Source: Mycobacterium pinniadriaticum (GTDB lineage Bacteria > Actinomycetota > Actinomycetes > Mycobacteriales > Mycobacteriaceae). From it: DNA of 64,000 bases. The position numbers were made by a program, and so were the translations under genes. Under the pieces are notes generated by a model. The model saw nothing but the letters and a program-made list of their open reading frames with translations, did no database searches and was not told the DNA's origin. The stretch is from NCBI RefSeq assembly GCF_026242045.1, contig NZ_JAPJDO010000001.1:186001-250000 (forward strand), written 5' to 3'. Positions 53,476 to 63,961 of the stretch are shown here, one piece after another; the first letter of the stretch is position 1; the number at the start of each line of letters is the position of its first letter.

Positions 53476-55773
53476 GTGACATCTGGGCTCACTGGAGCTG
53501 TCGACACCGTCGACCGTGCGACGACCACCCCCGAGCATCCGCAGCCGTATCGCGAACTCGGCCTCAAGGACGACGAATATCAGCGGATTCGGGACATACT
53601 CGGCCGCAGGCCCACCGACGCCGAGCTCGCGATGTACTCGGTGATGTGGAGTGAACATTGCTCCTACAAGTCGTCGAAAGTGCACCTGCGCTACTTCGGC
53701 GAGACCACCACCGATGAGATGCGCTCCTCGATGCTGGCCGGAATCGGTGAGAACGCGGGAGTGGTCGATATCGGCGACGGCTGGGCGGTGACGTTCAAGG
53801 TCGAGTCGCACAACCACCCGTCCTATGTCGAGCCCTACCAGGGTGCGGCCACCGGTGTCGGCGGCATCGTGCGCGACATCATGGCGATGGGTGCGCGCCC
53901 GGTGGCGGTCATGGACCAGCTGCGGTTCGGGGCGGCCGACGCCCCAGACACCCGTCGGGTCCTCGACGGCGTGGTTCGCGGGATCGGCGGCTATGGCAAC
54001 TCGCTGGGCTTGCCCAACATCGGTGGCGAGACCATCTTCGACCCCTCCTACGCCGGCAACCCTCTGGTCAACGCGCTGTGTGTGGGCGTGCTGCGCAAGG
54101 AGGACCTGCACCTGGCGTTCGCCTCCGGTACCGGCAACAAGATCATCCTGTTCGGTGCGCGCACCGGTCTGGATGGCATCGGCGGGGTGTCGGTGCTGGC
54201 CAGCGACACCTTCGGCGGCGACGAGGGGTCCGGGCCGGGCCGCAAGAAACTGCCCAGCGTGCAGGTCGGTGACCCGTTCATGGAAAAGGTGCTCATCGAG
54301 TGCTGCCTCGAGCTGTACGCCGCCGGTCTGGTGATCGGCATCCAGGACCTGGGTGGTGCCGGATTATCCTGCGCCACTTCGGAATTAGCGTCAGCAGGCG
54401 ACGGCGGAATGGCCATCCAACTGGACAAGGTGCCGCTGCGGGCGGCCAACATGACCCCGGCGGAGATCCTGTCGAGCGAGTCGCAGGAACGCATGTGCGC
54501 GGTCGTGGCCCCGGGCAACGTCGAGAACTTCATGGCCGTGTGCCGCAAGTGGGATGTGTTGGCGACGGTGATCGGCGAGGTCACCGACGGCGACCGGCTG
54601 CAGATCAGCTGGCACGGCGAGTGCGTCGTCGACGTCCCACCGCGCACGGTTGCCCACGAGGGTCCGGTCTACCAGCGCCCGCTGGCGCGCCCGGACTGGC
54701 AGGACGCATTGAACGCGGACACATCCGCCGCGTTGCCGCGGCCGGTCAGCGGTGCTGAGCTCCGCGCGACATTACTTGCACTGGTTGGCAGTCCGCATCT
54801 GTGTAGCCGAGCGTTCATCACCGAGCAGTACGACCGCTATGTGCGCGGCAATACGGTGCTCGCCGAGCATGCCGACGGCGGTGTGCTGCGCATCGACGAA
54901 TCCACCGGGCGTGGTATCGCGGTGTCGACCGACGCCTCGGGCCGCTACACCCAACTCGATCCCTACACCGGCGCGCAACTCGCACTGGCCGAGGCCTACC
55001 GCAACGTCGCCGTCACCGGCGCCACCCCGATCGCGGTCACCAACTGTCTGAACTTCGGCTCGCCCGAGGATCCCGCTGTGATGTGGCAGTTCGCCCAGGC
55101 TGTTCGCGGACTGGCCGATGGCTGTGCGGCACTGGGGATTCCGGTCACCGGCGGCAACGTCAGCTTCTACAACCAGACCGGGGCGACCGCGATTTTGCCG
55201 ACGCCCGTTGTGGGTGTACTCGGAGTCATCGACGACGTGAGCCGGAGATTGCCGACCGGATTGGGTAACGAGCCGGGAGAGACGCTGTTCCTGCTCGGGG
55301 ACACCCGCGACGAGTTCGACGGCTCGATCTGGGCGCAGGTCAGCGCCGACCACCTCGGGGGCGTGCCACCGAAGGTGGACCTGGGCCGCGAGAAGCTGCT
55401 GGCCGAGGTGCTCACCGCGGCGTCCCGAGACGGCCTCGTGTCGGCCGCACACGACCTGAGCGAAGGCGGCCTCATCCAAGCCGTTGTCGAGGCGGCGCTG
55501 GCCGGTGAAACCGGTTGCCGCATTGTTCTTCCCGAGCATGCCGACCCCTTCGTGCAATTGTTCTCGGAGTCGGCGGGCCGCGCCTTGGTCGCCGTGCCGC
55601 GCACCGAAGAGAGCCGCTTCACCGCGATGTGCGAGGCCCGGGGTCTCCCGACGACCCGCATCGGGGTGTCCGACCCTGCTTCGGATTCCGTTGAGGTCCA
55701 GGGCTTGTTCACTGTGACCCTGGACGAGCTGCGCACCACCTCCGAGAAAGTGCTGCCCGGGCTCTTCGGATGA
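53476..55773 (+). CDS. purL: FGAM synthase large subunit PurL (small-type)
   Basis: A 765-residue AIR-synthase-fold ATPase converting FGAR to FGAM with ammonia from Pur[55 protein letters not shown]-type, [14 protein letters not shown] and [11 protein letters not shown] are the conserved nucleotide and substrate segments of both halves. It lacks fused PurS and PurQ domains, consistent with separate purS and purQ 5 kb upstream. GTG start. Stop overlaps the next gene (ATGA). Confidence 0.97.
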   Translation: MTSGLTGAVDTVDRATTTPEHPQPYRELGLKDDEYQRIRDILGRRPTDAELAMYSVMWSEHCSYKSSKVHLRYFGETTTDEMRSSMLAGIGENAGVVDIGDGWAVTFKVESHNHPSYVEPYQGAATGVGGIVRDIMAMGARPVAVMDQLRFGAADAPDTRRVLDGVVRGIGGYGNSLGLPNIGGETIFDPSYAGNPLVNALCVGVLRKEDLHLAFASGTGNKIILFGARTGLDGIGGVSVLASDTFGGDEGSGPGRKKLPSVQVGDPFMEKVLIECCLELYAAGLVIGIQDLGGAGLSCATSELASAGDGGMAIQLDKVPLRAANMTPAEILSSESQERMCAVVAPGNVENFMAVCRKWDVLATVIGEVTDGDRLQISWHGECVVDVPPRTVAHEGPVYQRPLARPDWQDALNADTSAALPRPVSGAELRATLLALVGSPHLCSRAFITEQYDRYVRGNTVLAEHADGGVLRIDESTGRGIAVSTDASGRYTQLDPYTGAQLALAEAYRNVAVTGATPIAVTNCLNFGSPEDPAVMWQFAQAVRGLADGCAALGIPVTGGNVSFYNQTGATAILPTPVVGVLGVIDDVSRRLPTGLGNEPGETLFLLGDTRDEFDGSIWAQVSADHLGGVPPKVDLGREKLLAEVLTAASRDGLVSAAHDLSEGGLIQAVVEAALAGETGCRIVLPEHADPFVQLFSESAGRALVAVPRTEESRFTAMCEARGLPTTRIGVSDPASDSVEVQGLFTVTLDELRTTSEKVLPGLFG

Positions 55774-57554
55774 CCAGCACGGTCGACGACGCCACGGGTG
55801 AGACGCTGGCCCCGCCAGAGTCGAGGCGTCGCCGCGAATCGCTGATCGAGTGGGCGTGGAGCCTGGTCCGGCTCGACTTCGTCGGCGTGGCATTCGGTGC
55901 CTTCTTCTTCTGTCTGTCGCTGACACCGTCGTTGCTGCCGCGTGACTGGGTCCTGGCCGGGGTGATCGGCGGCATCAACGCGGCGATCGGTTACGGGCTC
56001 GGTGTGTTGGCCGGCAAGGTGTTTCGACGGCTCTTCCTCGAACGCCGGCCATGGTGGCCGCCGGGCACAAAGGTCCTGTACACGCTGAAGACCGTGACGG
56101 TCGTGCTGTCGATCGGCGCCAGCGTGGTGATGCTCGTGCCGGCGGCGGCCTGGCAGCGCCAGATCGCGGCGGTCATGGGGATCGAAGGTCCGTCCACGCT
56201 GGTCTATCTGCGAACCCTGGTCGTCGCGCTGATCACCGGCGGCGCGCTGGTCGGCGTGGCCCGGGTGATCAAGGATGCCATCAAGTTCCTCGCCCGGGTG
56301 ATGATCCGGCGTTGGGACGTCAACGACGAGGTGGCCATGTTCATCGGCACCGCGATCGTGGTGGTGTTGATGATCACCCTGGTCAACGGTGTGCTCTACC
56401 GCGGCTTCATCGCCGGCGCGCGCACGGTGTTCCAACCCCAGAACGACACCACCCGCCCCGGTATCTCTCAACCGGTTGAACCCGAAAGATCAGGGAGCTC
56501 AACATCGTTTGCACCGTGGGACACCCTCGGGTTCCAAGGCCGCAACTTCGTGGCTTCCGGTCCGCACGCGGCCGAGCTGACCGAACTCAACGGGCGTCCG
56601 GCCAAGGAGCCGATCCGGATCTACGCCGGCCTGGAGACCGCCGACACCACCGAGGGCCGGCTGGCGGTTCTGCTGTCGGAACTGCAGCGCACCAAGGCGT
56701 TCGACCGCAAAGTGCTCGTCATCATCCCCACCACGGGCACCGGGTGGGTCGATCCGGTGGCGGCCCGATCAATCGAGGCGATGTACAACGGCGACACGGC
56801 GCTGGTGGCCATGCAGTACTCGTATCTGCCGAGCTGGATCTCCTTCCTGGCCGATCGGCAGAAGTCCGTCGAGGCAGGCACGGCGATGATCGACGCGATC
56901 CATCAACGCTGGTCGCAGTGGCCCGAGGGCAGCCGGCCCAAGCTGATGCTCTACGGCGAGAGCCTGGGCTCGATGGCCGGTCAAGGCGCTTTCGGCTATC
57001 TGCCCGACGTCGTCAACATGGGATTCTCCTCGGTGCTGTGGGTCGGACCGCCCAACGCCAGCACACTGTGGAAGGCCCTGACCGTGAGGCGCGACCCGGG
57101 CACCCCCGAAATCCAGCCGTGGTATGACGCCGGACGCACCGTCCGGTTCGCCCAGGCGGCCGGTCCGGCAGAGATCGCCGGGGTTGCAGCGTCCCCGCCG
57201 TGGAAGGGCACCAGGGTGCTCTACCTCCAACACCCGTCGGATCCGGTGGTGTGGTGGACACCCGACCTACTCTTCGAAAGACCGGACTGGTTGAAGGAAC
57301 CGCCCGGCTTCGACCGCAGTGCGGCGATGCGCTGGTATCCGATCGTCACGTTCTGGCAGGTCAGCGCGGATATGGCCGGCAACGTGACCAGCTCGCAGGC
57401 TTCGCCGATCGGGCATGGCCACAACTACGGTGACAGCCAGCTCGACGGTTGGGTCGCGGTGGCGGCTCCGGACGGTTGGACGCCTGCTGACACCGAGCGG
57501 ATCCGGCTTGCGCTGGACAACGCCATCGCCGCGGGTGGTCCCGAATTCCAGTGA
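55770..57554 (+). CDS. Membrane-anchored alpha/beta-hydrolase (Abhydrolase_9 type)
   Basis: A 594-residue protein. About five hydrophobic helices in residues 30-215 form an N-terminal membrane domain. A C-terminal hydrolase domain (about 260-594) has the nucleophile elbow [22 protein letters not shown], and the catalytic His region GHGHNYGD. This is the actinobacterial alpha/beta-hydrolase family with an integral-membrane N-terminus, possibly a lipid or cell-wall esterase. It overlaps both purL and the CPBP gene by four bases, so it is translationally coupled to purL though unrelated to purines. Not at this place in M. tuberculosis. Confidence 0.83.
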   Translation: MTSTVDDATGETLAPPESRRRRESLIEWAWSLVRLDFVGVAFGAFFFCLSLTPSLLPRDWVLAGVIGGINAAIGYGLGVLAGKVFRRLFLERRPWWPPGTKVLYTLKTVTVVLSIGASVVMLVPAAAWQRQIAAVMGIEGPSTLVYLRTLVVALITGGALVGVARVIKDAIKFLARVMIRRWDVNDEVAMFIGTAIVVVLMITLVNGVLYRGFIAGARTVFQPQNDTTRPGISQPVEPERSGSSTSFAPWDTLGFQGRNFVASGPHAAELTELNGRPAKEPIRIYAGLETADTTEGRLAVLLSELQRTKAFDRKVLVIIPTTGTGWVDPVAARSIEAMYNGDTALVAMQYSYLPSWISFLADRQKSVEAGTAMIDAIHQRWSQWPEGSRPKLMLYGESLGSMAGQGAFGYLPDVVNMGFSSVLWVGPPNASTLWKALTVRRDPGTPEIQPWYDAGRTVRFAQAAGPAEIAGVAASPPWKGTRVLYLQHPSDPVVWWTPDLLFERPDWLKEPPGFDRSAAMRWYPIVTFWQVSADMAGNVTSSQASPIGHGHNYGDSQLDGWVAVAAPDGWTPADTERIRLALDNAIAAGGPEFQ

Positions 57555-58174
57555 ATCGCAACAGCTACCGGGCACTGGCCCTGGCCTCGGGACTTGTCGT
57601 CTACAGCCTCACCGCCGGCCTCGAGTTGCCGGGACGGCGTCATCCCGTCGTCCAGGCGTCACTGGGTACTGGTTTGGCGCTGGCGACGCGAGCGCCGCTG
57701 GGGCTGCGTCCCGGCGGGCTGCGGTCGGGTTTGCGGTGGGGCGGGGCGGCGGCCGGCGCAGTGGCCGCTGGTGTCGCTGTGACCACGGCGGTGCCGTCGG
57801 TACGGACCGCGATGAGGGACCGGGAACTGCCGGCTTCTCCGGTGCAGTGGTTGGCCTTCGAGATTCCCCTGGGCACGGTCTGGTCGGAGGAGATGGCGTT
57901 TCGCGCGGCGCTGGGGACCGCCGCGGCGACGGCATTCGGGCACCGTGGCGGTGCTCTGCTGCAGGCGGCGGCTTTCGGGCTCTCGCACATCCACGATGCC
58001 AGAGCCAGCGGCGAGCCGGTCGCCGGCACGGTGCTGGTGACGGGCTTGGCCGGCTGGGCGTTCGGCTGGTTGGCCGGACGGTCGGGCAGCGTCCTGGCAC
58101 CGGTGCTCGCACACCTGGCGATCAACGAAGCCGGTGCGATCGCGGCGCTTGTGGTGCAACGGCGCTCGGGCTAG
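57551..58174 (+). CDS. CPBP-family intramembrane protease (Rv0804-type)
   Basis: A 207-residue membrane protein with the CPBP (CAAX-protease/bacteriocin-processing) motifs EEMAFRAALG (EExxxR), FGLSHIHDA and VLAHLAINEAG (HxxxN) in separate helices. These form a glutamate/histidine active site within the membrane. Substrate unknown; some relatives act as anti-sigma or immunity proteases. The GTG start overlaps the hydrolase stop. The last four bases overlap the convergent PPOX gene. Corresponds to Rv0804. Confidence 0.85.
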   Translation: MNRNSYRALALASGLVVYSLTAGLELPGRRHPVVQASLGTGLALATRAPLGLRPGGLRSGLRWGGAAAGAVAAGVAVTTAVPSVRTAMRDRELPASPVQWLAFEIPLGTVWSEEMAFRAALGTAAATAFGHRGGALLQAAAFGLSHIHDARASGEPVAGTVLVTGLAGWAFGWLAGRSGSVLAPVLAHLAINEAGAIAALVVQRRSG

Positions 58175-58599
58175 TCAGCGGTCGTGGGCACATCGCGGCT
58201 GTCCGGCACCAGGTCGTGCGGTTCGGTGTCGGTGTCGTCGATGCCGAAGCTGATGATCCGTTTCGGGGTGATTCGGATGATGGCGGCGTCGATGTGCGCG
58301 CTTGCGGGCCGTGCGGCGTCGGCCTGCTCGGCCGTGCCCCGGATTTCCAGACACCGCACCCGCCACGGGCTGCGCGACGCGATGTCATCGACGACGAACG
58401 CGACGGTGTTGTTGGTGGCCAGATTGCGGAACTTCTTGCTCTTCGACATCCGATAACCGACGACGTCGATGGTGCCGAGCGCCTCGTTATAACTGAAGCC
58501 GACAGGGCTGTTCTGCAGTGTGCCGTCCGGCTGGATAGTGGCCAGTCTGCCGAGGTCCGCCGAGTTCAGGTACTCGATTTCGTGCGGTTTGAAGGACAT
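58171..58599 (-). CDS. PPOX-class F420-dependent oxidoreductase
   Basis: A 142-residue split-barrel flavin/F420-binding protein: HEIEYLNSADLGRLATIQPDGTLQNSPVGFSYN, RMSKSKKFRNLATNNTVAFVVDD and EIRGTAEQ. The TIGR03618-like group binds deazaflavin F420, a mycobacterial cofactor, and reduces quinones, biliverdin or xenobiotics. ATG 58599 matches the family N-terminus; the extension to 58620 is not needed. Convergent with the CPBP gene and divergent from the sterol-carrier-like gene. Confidence 0.85.
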   Translation of the reverse strand: MSFKPHEIEYLNSADLGRLATIQPDGTLQNSPVGFSYNEALGTIDVVGYRMSKSKKFRNLATNNTVAFVVDDIASRSPWRVRCLEIRGTAEQADAARPASAHIDAAIIRITPKRIISFGIDDTDTEPHDLVPDSRDVPTTAD

Positions 58600-58673
58600 C
58601 GCTAGACGGTAAAACCTCAAGTGCCGTTGATGTCAATGTCGTCGTGGCACCTACAGCCGCCATACTCGAGTCC

Positions 58674-59066
58674 ATGCCCGCCCGCCGCAGCGCAGACCCC
58701 GACGCGACGTTGGCCGCGGTGCGGGCGGTGGCGGACTGGCTGCGCGACGAGTCCGCGGCCACCCCTGACCGGGCCGCGGTCGCGGCGGCGGTTCGGTTGA
58801 CCGCCCGCACCCTCGCCGGAGTGGCGCCGGGTGCCAGTGTGGAGGTCCGCATCCCACCTTTCGTTGCAGTGCAATGCATCTCCGGTCCCCGCCATACCCG
58901 CGGCACTCCACCCAACGTCGTCGAGACCGATCCGCGGACGTGGCTGCGTCTGGTGACGGGCCTGCTCGACGTCGACTCGGCAGCGAATCGCGGGGCACTG
59001 CGGCTGTCCGGCTCGCGGGCCGGCGAGGTGGCGTCCTGGCTTCCCCTGGTGACGATCGGCGAGTAG
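58674..59066 (+). CDS. Sterol-carrier-family protein (Rv0807-type)
   Basis: A 130-residue protein: LAAVRAVADWLRDESAATPDRAAVAAAVRLTARTLA forms long helices, and VEVRIPPFVAVQCISGPRHTRGTPPNVVETDPRTWLRL forms the SCP2/MDMPI-C-type sheet. Often annotated as a sterol carrier family protein. It may bind a hydrophobic ligand or be a regulatory partner of the nearby purine enzyme. It precedes purF by 93 bp, the same order as Rv0807-purF, so it is a conserved neighbour. Confidence 0.8.
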   Translation: MPARRSADPDATLAAVRAVADWLRDESAATPDRAAVAAAVRLTARTLAGVAPGASVEVRIPPFVAVQCISGPRHTRGTPPNVVETDPRTWLRLVTGLLDVDSAANRGALRLSGSRAGEVASWLPLVTIGE

Positions 59067-59159
59067 TCGGCCCGACACTCGGCGTTCAATTCCGCGTTTC
59101 CCCCCGATGCCCGTAAACTGAGTTACGTCACCGACCCCCGCCAGGGAGCAGCCCATATC

Positions 59160-60689
59160 GTGACCGAAGAACTCGAAAGCCCACCAGCAGAAGAATGCGG
59201 CGTCTTCGGAGTTTGGGCTCCGGGCGAAGATGTTGCCAAACTCACTTATTACGGGCTTTATGCCCTGCAGCACAGGGGCCAGGAGGCAGCCGGTATCGCT
59301 GTCGGCGACGGCTCGCAGGTGCTGGTCTTCAAGGATCTCGGCTTGGTCAGCCAAGTGTTTGACGAACAGACCCTGGCCGCGATGGAAGGCCACGTCGCCA
59401 TCGGCCACTGCCGTTACTCGACGACCGGCTCCACCACCTGGGAGAATGCCCAGCCGGTTTTCCGTAACACCGCGGCGGGCACCGGAGTCGCGTTGGGTCA
59501 CAACGGAAATCTGGTCAATACCACCGAATTGGCGGCGCGGGCGCGCGACGCCCGGCTGATCAACCCGAACATGCCCGGTGCGGCGACCACCGATTCCGAC
59601 ATCCTCGGAGCCCTGCTGGCCCACGGTGCGGCGGACTCCAGCATCGAGCAGGCCGCTCTCGAGCTGCTGCCCGGTGTGCGCGGCGCGTTCTGCCTGACCT
59701 TCATGGACGAGACCACGCTGTACGCCGCCCGCGACCCGTTCGGGGTGCGTCCGCTGGCGCTGGGGCGGCTGGACCGCGGCTGGGTGGTGGCTTCAGAAAC
59801 CGCCGCGCTCGACATCGTCGGCGCGTCCTTCGTCCGCGACATCGAACCCGGCGAGCTGCTGGCGATCGATGCCGACGGGGTTCGCTCCACCCGGTTCGCC
59901 AACCCGACCCCCAAGGCCTGCATCTTCGAGTACGTCTACCTGGCCCGCCCGGACAGCACGCTGGTCGGCCGCTCAGTGCACGCCACCCGCGTGGACATCG
60001 GCCGACGGCTCGCCAGGGAGAAGCCGGTCGAAGCGGACCTGGTCATCGGGGTGCCGGAATCGGGCACCCCGGCCGCCGTCGGGTACGCCCAGGAATCCGG
60101 CATCCCGTTCGGGCAGGGCCTGATGAAGAACGCCTACGTCGGGCGGACCTTCATCCAGCCATCGCAGACCATCCGCCAGCTGGGCATCCGGCTCAAGCTC
60201 AACCCCCTCAAAGAGGTGATCCGCGGCAAGCGGCTCATCGTCGTCGACGACTCGATCGTGCGCGGCAACACCCAGCGCGCACTGATCCGGATGCTGCGGG
60301 AAGCCGGCGCCGTCGAGGTGCATGTGCGCATCGCCTCGCCGCCGGTGAAGTGGCCGTGCTTCTATGGCATCGACTTCGCCACCCCGGCCGAACTGATCGC
60401 CAACGCGGTGGACGACGAGGGCGAGATGCTCGAAGCGGTGCGCCACGCGATCGGAGCAGACTCGCTGGTCTATATCTCTCAGCAGGGCATGATCGCAGCG
60501 ACTGAACAGCCGCCGACCCGGTTGTGCTGCGCCTGCTTCGACGGCAACTACCCGATCGAACTGCCCGGCGAGACGGCTCTCGGCAAGAACGTCGTCGAGC
60601 ACATGCTGGCCACCGCCGCCCGCACCGGCTTGCCGATCCAACCGGTCCAGACCGACAACGACAACGTTTCGGCGCTGAGCCGTCCCTGA
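59160..60689 (+). CDS. purF: Amidophosphoribosyltransferase
   Basis: A 509-residue enzyme catalysing the first committed step, PRPP plus glutamine to phosphoribosylamine. A 12-residue propeptide (MTEELESPPAEE) precedes the N-terminal nucleophile C13 in CGVFG. ALQHRGQEAAGI and RYSTTG lie in the glutaminase domain. The PRTase loop VVDDSIVRGNTQR binds PRPP. Cysteines 254, 400, 456 and 459 match the 4Fe-4S ligands of the Bacillus-type enzyme. An AGGGAG site precedes GTG 59160. Feedback inhibition by nucleotides is expected for the family. Confidence 0.97.
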   Translation: MTEELESPPAEECGVFGVWAPGEDVAKLTYYGLYALQHRGQEAAGIAVGDGSQVLVFKDLGLVSQVFDEQTLAAMEGHVAIGHCRYSTTGSTTWENAQPVFRNTAAGTGVALGHNGNLVNTTELAARARDARLINPNMPGAATTDSDILGALLAHGAADSSIEQAALELLPGVRGAFCLTFMDETTLYAARDPFGVRPLALGRLDRGWVVASETAALDIVGASFVRDIEPGELLAIDADGVRSTRFANPTPKACIFEYVYLARPDSTLVGRSVHATRVDIGRRLAREKPVEADLVIGVPESGTPAAVGYAQESGIPFGQGLMKNAYVGRTFIQPSQTIRQLGIRLKLNPLKEVIRGKRLIVVDDSIVRGNTQRALIRMLREAGAVEVHVRIASPPVKWPCFYGIDFATPAELIANAVDDEGEMLEAVRHAIGADSLVYISQQGMIAATEQPPTRLCCACFDGNYPIELPGETALGKNVVEHMLATAARTGLPIQPVQTDNDNVSALSRP

Positions 60690-60692
60690 GGA

Positions 60693-62015
60693 TCATTCCG
60701 CCGCATCGATGACCTGGCGGACCCGCGCGCCCAGCCTCGACGACAGCAGTGGACGCTGCACGAACCAGGACAACCGCCCCACCAACCCGCGCGGGAAAAA
60801 GATCCAGCGCTGTTCGTAGCGGCTGCCGCTGCCTTGCGACGTCACCCGCATCTCCAGCCAGCGCGAGCCCAGCCTGCTGTCCTCGTCGCGAAGCCGCAAC
60901 AGGTGTCCCGGGTCGCGGGTTTCCACCTGCCAGTGCGGTGGGGCGGCGCGTTCCACCGCTTCCCAGAGCTGCTCGCGGGTGGCCGGTGTGGGCTGTGACC
61001 GATGGTCGACATACACGACCGCGCCCGCCCATTCCGGATCGCCGGGCAGCTGCGCGGCGGTTCCGCCGTCCCAGGTGGTCTCGACCTCGCCGCGGGTGAT
61101 GCAGTCCAACGCCAGCGCTACCGCTTCCCGGTACGGTGTCGGCCCTCCCGCCGGTGGCTCGATGATGGTGTCGATGTCGTGGTTGTCCATGACGGCATCG
61201 CAGTGCAGGGATTCGACCAGCGGGCGGGCCAGCCCCGACGGAATCGGCGTCACCAGTCCCACCCACAGCGCGGCGATTCGGGGCGTCAGGACCGGCAGCA
61301 CCAGCATGCGTCGGCGTGCCAGCCCGGCGACTTCGGCGTAGATCTGCATCATGTCGCCGTACTCCAGAACATCCGGGCCGCCGACGTCCCAGGCTCGCGA
61401 TGTCGGCACCGTCGCGGTGGCGGCGGCCGACAGGTAGTGCAGAACGTCGCCGATCGCGATCGGCTGGATCTTGTTGTGCACCCACCGCGGCGTCGTCATC
61501 ACCGGCAGCCGATCCGTGAGGTGACGGATCATCTCGAAAGACGCCGAGCCCGAACCCACCACGACGCCGGCCTGCAGCACGATCGTTTCAATTCCGGACG
61601 CCATCAGGATCTCGCCGACGGTGGTGCGCGATGCCAGATGTGTTGAGAGTTCGGCATCGTCGGGGTGCAGACCACTGAGGTAGACGATGCGACGGACGCC
61701 CGCGCGGCGGGCGGCGGCGGCGACGTTCTGCGCGGCGCGACGCTCCTCGGCGGCGAAATCGGAGGAGGTACCCATCGAATGGACCAGGTAGTAGACGACG
61801 TCCACATCGGTGAAGGCGTCGCTGAGTGAGGCGGTGTCGGTCAGGTCGCCGCGGGCGACTTCGATGCTGTCGCGCCAGGGCACGCCGGCGAGCTTGTCCG
61901 GCCTGCGCGCCAGCGCGCGCACCGTGAAGCCGTCGTCCAGCAGTCGCGGCACCAGACGGCCACCGACATATCCGGTGGCACCGGTCACCAGGCATCGGGT
62001 TCGCTGCACCGACAT
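60693..62015 (-). CDS. NAD(P)-binding atypical SDR with C-terminal DUF2867
   Basis: A 440-residue protein. The N-terminal NmrA/extended-SDR domain (1-280) has VTGATGYVGGRLVPRLLDDG, YYLVHSMG, IVYLSGLHP and QAGVVVGSGS. The C-terminal 160 residues (WDGGTAAQLPGDPEW ... RYEQRWIFFPRGLVGRLSWFVQRPL) fit DUF2867, a START-like domain. GGAGG lies four bases before ATG 62015. Convergent with purF, whose stop is three bases away. Function unknown, possibly a sensor or reductase for a lipophilic ligand. It interrupts the purF-purM pair seen in M. tuberculosis. Confidence 0.85.
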   Translation of the reverse strand: MSVQRTRCLVTGATGYVGGRLVPRLLDDGFTVRALARRPDKLAGVPWRDSIEVARGDLTDTASLSDAFTDVDVVYYLVHSMGTSSDFAAEERRAAQNVAAAARRAGVRRIVYLSGLHPDDAELSTHLASRTTVGEILMASGIETIVLQAGVVVGSGSASFEMIRHLTDRLPVMTTPRWVHNKIQPIAIGDVLHYLSAAATATVPTSRAWDVGGPDVLEYGDMMQIYAEVAGLARRRMLVLPVLTPRIAALWVGLVTPIPSGLARPLVESLHCDAVMDNHDIDTIIEPPAGGPTPYREAVALALDCITRGEVETTWDGGTAAQLPGDPEWAGAVVYVDHRSQPTPATREQLWEAVERAAPPHWQVETRDPGHLLRLRDEDSRLGSRWLEMRVTSQGSGSRYEQRWIFFPRGLVGRLSWFVQRPLLSSRLGARVRQVIDAAE

Positions 62016-62225
62016 GGGTCCTCCATTCACCGGCTCCTGAGATTCTGAGCCGATGACCGCAGGGATTGCCGGTTATTGGGCAGGGCAACCCGGATTGGGC
62101 AGAGTGCTCGCCTCGAATCGGGTGCCAGAACCGCCGCGCCTACCGCCGGAGGCGTCGCCAACCGCACTTAATGCCCCACGGTCGACGGCTTCCCCGTGTC
62201 GGAGACGGTGTTACACAATGTCCTC

Positions 62226-62843
62226 ATGGCGTTTCGCGGGTGGCCGATCGAGGCGGTCGAGTTCTACGAAGGCTTGGAGGCCGACAACTCCAAGGTTTAC
62301 TGGACCGAGCACCGGGCGATCTACGACCGTCAGGTGAAGGCGCCGATGGAGGAGCTGCTCACCGAACTCGCCGAGGAGTTCGGCGCGGGCAAATTGTTCC
62401 GGCCCTACCGCGATGTGCGGTTCAGCGCCGACAAGGCGCCCTACAAGACCAACTGCGCAGCGATGATCGGCTCGGGTTATGTGTCGTTCTCAGCCGAGGG
62501 GCTATCCGTCGGCAGCGGCCTGTACATGCCGGACCCGGCCGCGCTGGCCCGCTACCGTGCCGCCGTCGACGAGGAGAAGTCCGGCGCCCAGCTCGCCGGG
62601 ATCGTCGCGGCGTTGCACCAGGGTGGCTACGAGACGATGGCGCACGACGTGCTCAAGACCGCGCCGAAGGGATATCCGAAGGATCACCAGCGTATCGAGC
62701 TGCTCCGGCACAAGGGGATCGCGATGATGAAGACTTGGCCGGTCGGCGCCTGGCTTGGCACTGCGAAGGCCAAGGATCGGGTGGTCACCGCATTGCGGGC
62801 GGGGGCGCCGCTCCGGGACTGGCTGGCCACCAACGTCGGCTGA
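62226..62843 (+). CDS. DUF2461 (TIGR02453) family protein
   Basis: A 205-residue protein: FRGWPIEAVEFYEGLEADNSKVYWTEHRAIYD, KLFRPYRDVRFSADKAPYKTNCAAMIG and GLYMPDPAALARYRAAV are the conserved segments of DUF2461, whose biochemical role is unknown. ATG 62226 or GTG 62196 could start it; neither has a strong ribosome-binding site. It lies 47 bp before purM and points the same way, so co-transcription is likely. The upstream 62016-62195 gap shows no gene. Confidence 0.82.
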   Translation: MAFRGWPIEAVEFYEGLEADNSKVYWTEHRAIYDRQVKAPMEELLTELAEEFGAGKLFRPYRDVRFSADKAPYKTNCAAMIGSGYVSFSAEGLSVGSGLYMPDPAALARYRAAVDEEKSGAQLAGIVAALHQGGYETMAHDVLKTAPKGYPKDHQRIELLRHKGIAMMKTWPVGAWLGTAKAKDRVVTALRAGAPLRDWLATNVG

Positions 62844-62890
62844 CGGTGGCCTGTATCGGCGTCGGTCGGCGACCGGTAGCCTTATGCGCG

Positions 62891-63961
62891 ATGACGGATC
62901 GCGAGGACGACAACCACATCTCCTACGCATCGGCCGGGGTGGATATCGAGGCTGGTGACCGCGCGGTCGAGCTGTTCAAGCCGCTGGCGAAGCGGGCCAC
63001 CAGGCCCGAGGTGCGTGGCGGGCTGGGCGGGTTCGCCGGGCTGTTCGCCTTGCGGGGCGGTTACCGGGAGCCGCTGTTGGCCGCCTCGACCGACGGTGTC
63101 GGCACCAAACTGGCGGTGGCCCAGGCCATGGACAAACACGACACCGTCGGCCTGGACCTGGTCGCAATGGTTGTCGACGACCTTGTGGTGTGCGGCGCCG
63201 AGCCGCTGTTCCTGCAGGACTACATCGCCGTCGGACGCACCATTCCCGAGCGGGTCGCCGCGATCGTGGCCGGTATCGCCGAGGGCTGTGTCGCCGCCGG
63301 ATGCGCGTTGCTGGGCGGGGAGACGGCCGAACACCCGGGGCTGATGGAACCCGACCACTACGACATCTCGGCCACCGGGGTCGGCGTTGTGGAGGCCGAC
63401 GATGTGCTGGGACCTGAGCGGGTGCGTCCCGGCGACGTGATCATCGCGATGGGTTCCTCGGGTCTGCACTCCAATGGTTACTCGCTGGCCCGCAAGGTCC
63501 TGCTCGACATCGACCGGATGGACCTGGCGGGCCACGTCGAGGAGTTCGGTCGCACTCTTGGCGAGGAACTACTCGAGCCCACCCGCATCTACGCCAGGGA
63601 CTGCCTGGCGTTGGCCGCCGAAACGCAGGTCCGCACCTTCTGTCACGTCACCGGCGGCGGGCTGGCCGGCAACCTCGAACGGGTCATTCCACATGGACTG
63701 GTCGCCGAACTCGATCGCGGAACCTGGACTCCCGCACCGGTATTCGCGATGATCGCGCAACGAGGGCGGATCGACCGCGTTGAGATGGAGAAGACGTTCA
63801 ACATGGGTGTCGGCATGGTCGCCGTCGTCGCGCCGGAGGACACCGACCGCGCGCTGGCGATCCTGACCGCCCGCCATTTGAACTGCTGGACGCTGGGCAC
63901 TGTCACCAAAGGGAAGGACGGCCCACGAGCCAGGCTCGTGGGACTACATCCACGGTTCTAG
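62891..63961 (+). CDS. purM: AIR synthetase (phosphoribosylformylglycinamidine cyclo-ligase)
   Basis: A 356-residue ATPase that closes the imidazole ring of FGAM to give AIR (step 5). ISYASAGVDIEAGDRAVELFK, ASTDGVGTKLAVA, LGGETAEHPGLM, GSSGLHSNGYSLARK, HVTGGGLAGNLERV and EKTFNMGVGMV are diagnostic. Start ATG 62891. Complete, and ends 39 bp before the window edge. The remaining 39 bases show nothing supportable. Confidence 0.97.
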   Translation: MTDREDDNHISYASAGVDIEAGDRAVELFKPLAKRATRPEVRGGLGGFAGLFALRGGYREPLLAASTDGVGTKLAVAQAMDKHDTVGLDLVAMVVDDLVVCGAEPLFLQDYIAVGRTIPERVAAIVAGIAEGCVAAGCALLGGETAEHPGLMEPDHYDISATGVGVVEADDVLGPERVRPGDVIIAMGSSGLHSNGYSLARKVLLDIDRMDLAGHVEEFGRTLGEELLEPTRIYARDCLALAAETQVRTFCHVTGGGLAGNLERVIPHGLVAELDRGTWTPAPVFAMIAQRGRIDRVEMEKTFNMGVGMVAVVAPEDTDRALAILTARHLNCWTLGTVTKGKDGPRARLVGLHPRF